A stretch of DNA of 49,821 nt, taken from positions 1 to 49,821 of the forward strand of contig CAYWZW010000038.1 in the NCBI GenBank assembly GCA_964462945.1. The letters are read 5' to 3'. The position numbers and the translations under genes are program-made. The DNA is from GCA-020343675 sp964462945. GTDB lineage: Bacteria > Planctomycetota > Phycisphaerae > Sedimentisphaerales > Anaerobacaceae. Positions 35,847-42,786 of this stretch are shown here, one piece after another. The notes beneath the pieces were generated by a model that searched no databases, was not told where the DNA came from, and saw nothing but the letters and a program-made list of their open reading frames with translations. Numbering within the stretch: the first letter of the stretch is position 1; every line of letters begins with the position of its first letter.

Positions 35847-36035
35847 CTAAAGCGGGGCGTCTTTTCCATCCCACTGGTCCGCGAAGACAAAAACAAGATT
35901 CGGCTTATCGACGGGGCGTTTTGCAGCCGAAGGCGCCGCCCCAGACAATTGTCGCGACAGAGCCGCCGACGCCGCTCCAAGGGCCGCCGTACGGAGAAAC
36001 TGCCTTCTTGACGTGCGTTCTTTCACGGGAGCCAC
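35847..36035 (-). pseudogene. Sulfatase remnant: Tat signal and first strand only
   Basis: Only 62 codons. A twin-arginine signal ('SRRQFLRTAALGAASAAL') is followed by 'KPNLVFVFADQW', the classic N-terminal start of a type I sulfatase. The next residues are DGKDAPL and a stop. The catalytic Cys/Ser motif and about 400 residues are missing. The ends could be the real first and last codons of one gene joined by an internal deletion. It keeps its place between the isomerase (30 nt upstream) and DUF6807 (33 nt downstream) genes. Confidence 0.85.
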
Positions 36036-36064
36036 CTATGCTATACACTTCGGCAGACCGGGTT

Positions 36065-36889
36065 TCAGACCAGCTTCTTGAGATGTTTGATGCTCTTCTC
36101 GGCCTGCTCTATTGTTCCGCACTCCACGCTCAGCACGATGTCACGCGGTGCGCCCCGGCATACTTCGATGACCTTTTTCCAGTCTATGACGCCGTCGCCG
36201 CAGGCGCAGCCGGCCGGCGTGCCCGTCACCTTGCCGCGCTCATCCTTAGATTGCTGCACCGAAATGTCTTTGGCGTGAATGTGGACCAGCCTGTCCTTCA
36301 CCCGCTTGAGCCACTTAATCGGGTCCTGGCCGGCCAGATAGGCGTTACCCGTATCAAAATTGATGCCGATGGCCGGAGAGTTCACCAATCCATATATCTT
36401 GTCCAGACCATCGGGGCTCTTACTGTACTGCTGGTGCGGCTCTATGCCGATCATAACTCCGCGCGGTTCGGCAACGGCTGCCGCCTCGGTCAGCACGTAG
36501 CGCATTAACACGTGGTCTTCTTCTTCCGTGGTCCAGGCGGGTTTCGGACCTTCGTCGGTGTTCACCACGGGGGCGCCGCACTCGGCGGCGAAGCGAATCG
36601 CCTGCTTGAGGTAGTTGCCGCTGATGTCCGGCCGGCACAATGCCGTGTGGGAGGACAAGCCGGAAAGTCTTATCCCGGCCTTCTCACACGCTCGCTTGAC
36701 GCGGTACGGGTCGTCCAGCATCGAAACCGTCATATAGTACCCGGCTTCGCTCATCAACTCGCGGCCCCAGTGAACCCAGGGTTCGATGTATTCGTATCCC
36801 AGCTCCGCCGCCTTTTCCACGCTCCACTCGAACGGTTTGTCCGCGTGTCGGACAAACTCCGTATTCACTCCGATATGCACCTGTGCCAT
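36065..36889 (-). CDS. Sugar phosphate isomerase/epimerase (TIM barrel)
   Basis: A 274-residue cytoplasmic protein of the xylose isomerase-like TIM barrel superfamily (AP endonuclease 2 fold). Metal-binding positions are visible in 'MIGIEPHQQY' (Glu), 'GINFDTGNAYLAGQD' (Asp), 'HIHAKDI' (His) and 'VLSVECG' (Glu). The start at 36889 has AAGGAG 8 nt upstream. It is the first gene of the operon that continues with the sulfatase remnant, DUF6807, Gfo/Idh/MocA and DUF1080. In related systems such proteins epimerise or split keto-sugars; the exact substrate is not visible. Confidence 0.9.
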   Translation of the reverse strand: MAQVHIGVNTEFVRHADKPFEWSVEKAAELGYEYIEPWVHWGRELMSEAGYYMTVSMLDDPYRVKRACEKAGIRLSGLSSHTALCRPDISGNYLKQAIRFAAECGAPVVNTDEGPKPAWTTEEEDHVLMRYVLTEAAAVAEPRGVMIGIEPHQQYSKSPDGLDKIYGLVNSPAIGINFDTGNAYLAGQDPIKWLKRVKDRLVHIHAKDISVQQSKDERGKVTGTPAGCACGDGVIDWKKVIEVCRGAPRDIVLSVECGTIEQAEKSIKHLKKLV

Positions 36890-36901
36890 TTCATAATCTC
36901 C

Positions 36902-36925
36902 TTATTCGTAATTCGTATTTTCGTA
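36902..36925. repeat. Short 'ACGAATTACGAA' intergenic repeat
   Basis: TTATTCGTAATTCGTATTTT repeats a simple six-to-eight base unit. The same style of sequence occurs at 42678-42783, 49152-49190 and 49540-49580. It lies between the isomerase and MFS genes. The Shine-Dalgarno of the isomerase gene lies within its edge. Confidence 0.5.
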
Positions 36926-36987
36926 CCGGACAATGATCCGACCAATGACTGCCTGATTGCCTTTCGCCTCTCGGTCAAGCGCCCGGC

Positions 36988-39900
36988 TCACGGCTGCGTT
37001 CCCACCGGGTCGGCTTCCTCTGCTCCTTCGGCGGCACGCAACACAAGCTCTCTTCGATTCTGCAAGTAGTCGCGCAGCTTGGAATCATTAGAAACCAGCG
37101 CAATCGCTTTTTCAAGCGTCTTCAGCGCAAGATCGTACTTCTTTTGCATAAAGTACGACCGGGCCAGCTTATCGTAAATATCAATTCTCTCAGAATCAGA
37201 GGCCACAGAGACCGCTTTCTCCAGTGTTTGCGAGGCCGCCCCCGGATCGCCCCGCTTCTCACGAACAAGAGCCAGGTTCAGATAAGCAGGCACCCATTGC
37301 GGATTGAGCCCGACCGCGTTCTCAAAGGCCCGGACCGCCCTATCGTACTGCTCCAGCCTGTTGCAGCAAATTCCCAGGTTGTTCCACCCTGCCGCGTTGT
37401 CCGGCTCCAGCTCCACAAGACGACTATACTGCTCGACGGCATGATCGTAATCCCGCAGCAGGAAGTACTTCTTGGCCAGACGCAATCGCAGGGATGCCTC
37501 GTGCGGCGTTTGCTCAACCGCCTTCAGCAGCGATTGTATTTCGCCCTGGAGCTCGTGAAGGCAGCTCTCGATGTCTCGATCCTCGGGATTGACCTTCAGC
37601 GCCGCCTCAAATTCGCCATTCACGGCGTCAGGGTCGCCCTGCAGCATCGCCACCAGGCCACGCAAAGCATGACCTGTCCCGGCGTAATACCGCTCCATCG
37701 CATCTCTGACCTGCTGGGCCTCCCGCTCGGTCGCGCTCATATTGACCACGTTGGCAGAGATCGGGGAATGATTCTGACTCATCGCGCCGAGAACCGCCAG
37801 CCAGCATCCCTCATTGTCGCGCTTTATCGCGGTCCCGAACTCCAGCGCAGGTCTGTCGTCCGTATGCAGCGGTCCATCCCCGCCTATCTTTTGCAGTCCC
37901 TCCTCACCAGCCACGAAACAATCCAGAAGCTCATAGACCGAGTGAATATTGATCTGCGCCAGGTCGGCGGAAATATCCGGCCTTTCAACCAATTCTCTGA
38001 CCCGCTGGAAATCAATGCGCATGGGCGACAGGGTTCCTAACAGCACAGCGTGCTTGTTGAGACAGTTGTTGACCATCCATAGCGAGCAGTGCGGCATCGC
38101 CGCCTGGAAACTCCTGACAATGATCGTGAAATCTTCCGGGCGAAGGTCCAAAGGAACCCAGCACGACAAAACGCCCCCGGAATTGAGACGCTCGCGGCAC
38201 TGGCGAAAATGATCATACGTGTAGAGAGCGGAGCTGCCCGTCGTGCCCGGATAAGTCGAATCGTTCATAATGACGTCGAACGTCTCGCCGGTCAGCTTCA
38301 CGAAGTTCTTGCCGTCCATGATAATTTTTCTCAGGCGCGGGTCTTTGTACGAGCCACGATTGATCTGCTCGAAGAACTTCCCAGCCTCAAACACGCCGGG
38401 GCAGATCTCGACGATGCTATACTGCTCGACGCCGAACGCCAGGCCCACCCCCGACGTTTCGCCGCTGCCAAAGCCGATTTGCAGGACCTTCCTGGGATTG
38501 CCGTGCACCAGCAGCGGGGCATACGCCTGGAGCTGCTGCGTCGTTCGCAGCATCAAATCCACGCCGGCGACGTCCACGCCATCGACGGCAATGAGCCGGT
38601 CGCCGTCCGGCAAATCGTGCACGGTCACCGTCCCCGTCGCATCGTCTTTGATATAGATGATTTCGCTGGGGTGGTGATACGTATTCATCGTTTTCAGGAA
38701 TACGTCACGATCAAGGAACAGGACACTGGCAGCCAGCAGCGATACCGAGACCATTCCAGCGCACGCGCTGAGCACCGTTCGGCGTCTCTCGCAAAAGAAC
38801 AGGACGACAACAGCCAGGAAGAGCTGCACGCCGACAACGACCAGGAAGCTGTCCCGCAGTCCCAGCAGAGGGACCATCAAAAACCCTGCTGCAAAAGAGC
38901 CGACGACGCAGCCCACCGTGTTGCAGGCATAAACATCGCCGACGTTCCTGCCCGCGGTCCTCCACGATTGAACACAGATTCTGATCGCGATAGGGAAAAC
39001 CATCCCCATGAGCACTGTCGGAATGAAAAGAACAACCGATGCGTCAATGAAGTGGACGGCCGCCTGTCTCCAGAAGCTGATCACAGGCACCCTCTGGGTC
39101 AGCAGATAGTCAATCTGGCCGAGCGCTCCTAACAGCGGCACCGACCCCAGCGCCGAGAGTCCCACCAGAAATTCTACAAGACCCAGCGCCAAGACCGGCT
39201 TGCCGATTCGCGGCAGCAACAGCCGGCTGCAAAGCAAACTGCCCACTGCAATTCCCAAGACAAAGCAGGTCAGCATGCACGCGAAGGCGTACGCCGTTGT
39301 CTCGAGAACGAAGACCAGCACTCTCGTCCACAGCACCTCCAGAGCAAGAGCACAGAATCCGGCCATCGCCACGGCCAGCAGGACGACCAACCGCTCTTTA
39401 CCCGAATCTCCCCCGACCGTCTTCTCGGCGTGTGGCAGCCTCAAGCGCAGCGCTCCCCTGAGCCTGTCGAATGGGTTGGGGATGGCCTGGGCTGACCCAT
39501 CCCCATCCCCAAGGGATGAGGCTGCCACCCTCTGTGTCAGAACGTGCAAAGCAAAGGCTAGCAGCCCCAGCGCAACGTTCGCGGCTGCCGCCGCGAAAAT
39601 CGTGCCGCTCACACCCAGAAGCTCAAGCAGAAAGTAGCCCGCCAGAAAACTGCCGGCCACGGCGCCGAATGTATTGATGGCATAGAGCAGGCCCACACCC
39701 TGGCCGATGCGGGTCCGGCCCGGCTCTTTCCCCGACGAAATCGCCCACAGCCTGCTCAGGACCGGCAGCGTGCCTCCCATCAGCACCGTAGGAACAAGTA
39801 AAATAACGACAGACAAAACGAACCGAACCAGGCTCAACGGATAGAAGGCCGGATGAAAGCTGCGGAAAAACCATCGGTAGAAAACGTCTGTTGCCGTGAG

Positions 39901-40254
39901 GAGCGATGGAAAACCGATCGCGTAAGCCCCGACCATCACTTCGAGCAAGGCATAGAACAGGAGGGGGTGGGAGCTTCTGTCGGCAATCCGTCCGAAGAAC
40001 CAGCTCCCCAGCGCCAAACCTAACATGAAAGCCGTCAGGACCGTGCTGACAGCCAGGACGGTGTTGCCAAAGACCGTGCCGAACGCCCGGGTCCAGGTCA
40101 CCTCGTAAATCAGTCCCGCCGCCCCCGAAACAAGAAACAGCGGCAGCACCGCTCTGCGCGCGACCGAAATTCTGCGTTGCGTCCCCGCGATTTCTCTCAC
40201 CTTTGCCGACTCATTCGACCGCCGGCGCGCCGGCGTCACTTTTTGAATCTCCAC
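36988..40254 (-). CDS. Fused MFS / spermidine synthase-like protein with TPR tail
   Basis: A 1088-residue membrane protein. A basic N-terminus is followed by a first set of MFS-like helices (about 35-235, 'FLVSGAAGLIYEVTWTRAFG'), a charged linker (about 236-275) and a second set (about 280-510, with the repeat 'LALEVLWTRVLVF'). A spermidine synthase-like Rossmann domain (about 545-760) has 'VLQIGFGSGETSG', 'YSIVEICPGVFEA' and 'FDVIMNDSTYPG'. The C-terminus (about 900-1088) holds TPR repeats. The start is a GTG at 40254 that overlaps the stop region of the prepilin-like gene by 19 nt. The catalytic Asp pattern is modified, so polyamine synthesis is not assured. An unusual in-frame repeat lies in the linker. 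Confidence 0.85.
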   Translation of the reverse strand: MEIQKVTPARRRSNESAKVREIAGTQRRISVARRAVLPLFLVSGAAGLIYEVTWTRAFGTVFGNTVLAVSTVLTAFMLGLALGSWFFGRIADRSSHPLLFYALLEVMVGAYAIGFPSLLTATDVFYRWFFRSFHPAFYPLSLVRFVLSVVILLVPTVLMGGTLPVLSRLWAISSGKEPGRTRIGQGVGLLYAINTFGAVAGSFLAGYFLLELLGVSGTIFAAAAANVALGLLAFALHVLTQRVAASSLGDGDGSAQAIPNPFDRLRGALRLRLPHAEKTVGGDSGKERLVVLLAVAMAGFCALALEVLWTRVLVFVLETTAYAFACMLTCFVLGIAVGSLLCSRLLLPRIGKPVLALGLVEFLVGLSALGSVPLLGALGQIDYLLTQRVPVISFWRQAAVHFIDASVVLFIPTVLMGMVFPIAIRICVQSWRTAGRNVGDVYACNTVGCVVGSFAAGFLMVPLLGLRDSFLVVVGVQLFLAVVVLFFCERRRTVLSACAGMVSVSLLAASVLFLDRDVFLKTMNTYHHPSEIIYIKDDATGTVTVHDLPDGDRLIAVDGVDVAGVDLMLRTTQQLQAYAPLLVHGNPRKVLQIGFGSGETSGVGLAFGVEQYSIVEICPGVFEAGKFFEQINRGSYKDPRLRKIIMDGKNFVKLTGETFDVIMNDSTYPGTTGSSALYTYDHFRQCRERLNSGGVLSCWVPLDLRPEDFTIIVRSFQAAMPHCSLWMVNNCLNKHAVLLGTLSPMRIDFQRVRELVERPDISADLAQINIHSVYELLDCFVAGEEGLQKIGGDGPLHTDDRPALEFGTAIKRDNEGCWLAVLGAMSQNHSPISANVVNMSATEREAQQVRDAMERYYAGTGHALRGLVAMLQGDPDAVNGEFEAALKVNPEDRDIESCLHELQGEIQSLLKAVEQTPHEASLRLRLAKKYFLLRDYDHAVEQYSRLVELEPDNAAGWNNLGICCNRLEQYDRAVRAFENAVGLNPQWVPAYLNLALVREKRGDPGAASQTLEKAVSVASDSERIDIYDKLARSYFMQKKYDLALKTLEKAIALVSNDSKLRDYLQNRRELVLRAAEGAEEADPVGTQP
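39447..39530. repeat. 'PFDRLRG'-type repeat inside the MFS gene
   Basis: The DNA at this point contains CCCCTGAGCCTGTCGAA and CCATCCCCATCCCCAAGGGA, the wording of a dispersed intergenic element related to the one at 41178-41307. It is read in frame as 'SAQAIPNPFDRLRGALRLRL' between the two helix bundles (about residues 242-270). The reading frame is kept, so it adds a hydrophilic linker. Confidence 0.55.
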
Positions 40255-41048
40255 ATGTCGATGGTTATATCCTCAGCGGCCATCCAATCGACGTGCCAGT
40301 CCAGAAACAGGCAATTGGATCCCTTTCTGTGCCGAGCCCGCGCGATACGCCTGCCCGTGGTGACGTCCTGACTGTTTGAGGAGGGCAGATGCCCCGGATT
40401 CCATACATCGCACCGATTGTTTCCCTCGCCGTCGGCCCTCTTGACGATGTGTCGCCACGGGCCGTCCTCGTTGTCCGCAAGATAAATCGTGTAAGCTCGC
40501 TGCGTACATTCGCCCAGCTTCGAGGGCTTGAGTATCTCCACGCCCGTCACGTCGTCTCTGTCCCGGAAGTCCCAGCCGTTGACGACGTAGCAAACGGTCT
40601 GCTCTTTATCGGGATAGCCGGGGCAGCGGTAGATATCAACCGTGCGGTAATCATTGTTGACCGGCTTCTGAGCCAAAAAGGGCATAAAAAGCTGAAACCA
40701 GGCTCTGCCCGTCCCCCCCGCCAGACCGCGAGGAACGAACTGCTCGTATTCTTCCGCATACAAATTGGCCCCCAATCCAATTTGACGCATGTTGCTCTGA
40801 CATATAACACCCTTGGCCTGTTTCCTCGCTCGCTGCAGGGCCGGCATCAATATCCCCATCAGCAGCGCAATGATGGCAATTACTACCAGAAGCTCAATTA
40901 ACGTGAACCCCCTACGATTTTCGATGGTTCGACTTTGCTCACCACAAGTTTGCGACTTGCGATTTTCGATTTTCAATCGGCATTCGGCAACCGGCAATCG
41001 ACAATCCATTTCTAACGGGGTGAATCCCCTTCGTCTGTGAATGTCCAT
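40236..41048 (-). CDS. Prepilin-like protein with a long, doubled leader
   Basis: About 270 residues from ATG 41048, with AAAGGCAGG upstream; TTG 41069 is less likely. It carries 'NRRGFTLIELLVVIAIIALL', the prepilin peptidase site and helix, but about 47 residues downstream of the start. Another 'RRRGFTPLEM' lies at residues 5-14. The stretch between them comes from a low-complexity repeat. A globular domain follows with 'VICQSNMRQIGLGANLYAEE', 'VDIYRCPGYPDKE' and 'NCLFLDWHVDWMAAEDI', typical of DUF1559-like or H-X9-DG pseudopilins of Planctomycetes. Such proteins are often found alone and their partner system is unknown. It overlaps the MFS gene by 19 nt. Confidence 0.8.
   Translation of the reverse strand: MDIHRRRGFTPLEMDCRLPVAECRLKIENRKSQTCGEQSRTIENRRGFTLIELLVVIAIIALLMGILMPALQRARKQAKGVICQSNMRQIGLGANLYAEEYEQFVPRGLAGGTGRAWFQLFMPFLAQKPVNNDYRTVDIYRCPGYPDKEQTVCYVVNGWDFRDRDDVTGVEILKPSKLGECTQRAYTIYLADNEDGPWRHIVKRADGEGNNRCDVWNPGHLPSSNSQDVTTGRRIARARHRKGSNCLFLDWHVDWMAAEDITIDMWRFKK
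40951..41007. repeat. 'CGATTTTCGATTTTCAATCGG' type repeat inside the prepilin leader
   Basis: The stretch repeats GATTTTC and CGGCAA-type units and is read in frame (minus strand) as 'CRLPVAECRLKIENRKSQTC'. It resembles the intergenic stretch at 42678-42720. It separates the two GFT motifs of the prepilin-like gene. Confidence 0.55.
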
Positions 41049-41177
41049 GCCCTGCCTTTCATGTAACAAAGCCGCCGATACAAAACCATTATACGCTTGC
41101 CGGGCCGCAGGTCAAAGAGAAAATCAGTGTCACTTTGTGGCACGGGCTCGCAGCCTGTGAAAGACATGGCCAGGCAT

Positions 41178-41307
41178 GTCATGCTGAACCCTTCGACTTC
41201 GCTCGGGGTAAACTCCGTGAAGCATCTGGGCGGCAAGTTGGGAGACAAAGCCCGGATTCTTCGGCTTGGCCTCAGACGCCACCCTGAGCCTGCCGAAGGG
41301 ATGACAA
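41178..41307. repeat. Imperfect palindromic dispersed element
   Basis: The left side runs TGTCATGCTGAACCCTTCG and the right side CGAAGGGATGACA, giving an imperfect inverted repeat of 130 bp with GCTC/GAGC inside. AACTCCGTGAAGCATCTGGG lies in the middle. The wording is familiar as a dispersed element in planctomycetal and other environmental genomes. It fills most of the gap 41070-41372, which holds no gene. Confidence 0.6.
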
Positions 41308-41372
41308 ACGCTCACAGGTAATTCGGATAGGCTCTTATTCATCGCGGGCTCCCTGCCGCGGTAATGCCTCCT

Positions 41373-42659
41373 CTATGGAGATTCGGTCTGAACTGTATTG
41401 GGATCCTCAGCCTTCGGTGCCGTAGTATTGGGGTCTTTGCTCTGCGGTGCGGCGGTCTGAGCGGGTGCCGCAGTATTAGGGTCTTGGGTCTGTGGTGCAG
41501 CGGTTTCTGCGGGCGTCACGGCGTTGGGGTCTTTAACAGCCTCTTTCTCTTTGGGCTTTTCCTCGTCCTCGATCAGGTCCGCGAATTCCTTCGTCAGGTT
41601 CTTCGCCTTCCAGTCGGAGATTTCATAGGCCCATCCCTGATGGTCGGCTGCGAATTTCTGGGCCTTGTCCCGCGCCAGCAGCTTGGCCTCCTTGGCCTTC
41701 AATTCCTCCGGCGTTTCCACGTCGCTGCCCTTCACCACGGGCGTGGTATCGGTGAATTCCGCCTGGCAGGTGATGTACGTCTTGGTCTGCTTCTCCACCG
41801 TCGCATCCGAGGCGGCTTTGGCGGACTCGGCTTGGGCAATCTTGAGCGTATAAACAGTCGAATCCTTCAGCTTGCAGACGTACTGCTTCTCGAATTTCAA
41901 GTTAGTGTCCGGCTTCTTAACGTCGTCAAACCGCAGGCTCGTCAAGGCCGTAAAGACGCTCTGGCCGTCGCTGTTCTTGAACTTCTTGCCCGGCGGGATA
42001 TTTTCCAAGACGACGTCCTGGCTGCCCTCCTTCGTTTTGAGCACGTAGGAGCCGTTCGGGGAATTGACCGTCACCGACTCGATGTCCTCGCGCTTTGCGG
42101 CGACAAGCTCCTGCTCCATGAAACTGGTCGCCCCGCTTGCGAACCAGGGGGCGCTGGGCGTGACATAAACCCTATTGCTCAAGGCGGGATCTCTCGATAG
42201 CAATCGCACATACGTGCCCTGTCCAAGCTCTTCGCTCTTGCCGACGACCACGCCGGCAAGCACCACCGAATTAGGCTCCGGCGTCATGAACTTGACGAGG
42301 CTGCGCGCCTTCGCCTCGGTGGCCTCCAGGTCCTCATGATTGGCCGGATTGTCCGTGATGAATTCCGATGTCTTGATCTCCAGGCATTTCGAGATCAGAC
42401 TATTTATCTCGCTGGTCTTGGCGGGATAATTGTCTTTACTGGCAATGACGAAGCCGCCTTTGTCGCGCTTGAGAGTGACGGCGTTTTCGCCCGTGCCCAC
42501 AGCGATGCCGCCGATGTCGGCCGGGTCAAGCCCCTGGATGAGATAGACCGGCCTGTCCGGCTCGGCCTTGGGCCTATTCGAGACGCGGGATTGAACCACA
42601 GCCCATAATACTAACACGGCAGCCGCCGCACCCAATATCGCAAGTTTCCTGTCACTCAT
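41373..42659 (-). CDS. DUF4340 domain-containing protein
   Basis: A 428-residue protein anchored by one N-terminal transmembrane segment ('LAILGAAAAVLVLWAVVQS', about 5-23). The DUF4340 domain (about 75-330) contains 'RDKGGFVIASKDNYPAKTSE' near its start and 'VVVGKSEELGQGTYVRLLSR'. The C-terminal 45 residues are a low-complexity repeat of 'AAPQ.(K/Q)DPNT'. It is the last gene of an ABC-type cluster that also has ATPase, permease and GldG-like proteins. The GldG gene ends 127 nt upstream of its start, with a repeat between them. Its role in that complex is not established. Confidence 0.88.
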   Translation of the reverse strand: MSDRKLAILGAAAAVLVLWAVVQSRVSNRPKAEPDRPVYLIQGLDPADIGGIAVGTGENAVTLKRDKGGFVIASKDNYPAKTSEINSLISKCLEIKTSEFITDNPANHEDLEATEAKARSLVKFMTPEPNSVVLAGVVVGKSEELGQGTYVRLLSRDPALSNRVYVTPSAPWFASGATSFMEQELVAAKREDIESVTVNSPNGSYVLKTKEGSQDVVLENIPPGKKFKNSDGQSVFTALTSLRFDDVKKPDTNLKFEKQYVCKLKDSTVYTLKIAQAESAKAASDATVEKQTKTYITCQAEFTDTTPVVKGSDVETPEELKAKEAKLLARDKAQKFAADHQGWAYEISDWKAKNLTKEFADLIEDEEKPKEKEAVKDPNAVTPAETAAPQTQDPNTAAPAQTAAPQSKDPNTTAPKAEDPNTVQTESP

Positions 42660-42677
42660 CGAATCGGACTCCTAATG

Positions 42678-42783
42678 TATTGGCGATTTACGATTTGCGG
42701 TTTCCGATTTGGCGCCGCCGCCACGTGCGGCATCGCCAGTTTCGCCTTCCTTCAATCGTAAATAACAAATAGTAAATGGTAAT
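42678..42783. repeat. Low-complexity intergenic repeat between GldG and DUF4340 genes
   Basis: CGATTTACGATTTGCGGTTT and AATCGTAAATAACAAATAGT are simple permutations of a short unit. It matches the style of the stretch inside the prepilin leader. No gene is present in this gap. Confidence 0.5.
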
Positions 42784-42786
42784 TGT

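Noticed and set aside
41130..41342. 70-codon minus-strand frame
   Set aside because: It is made of the dispersed palindromic element ('YPERSRRVQ') and has no start signal.
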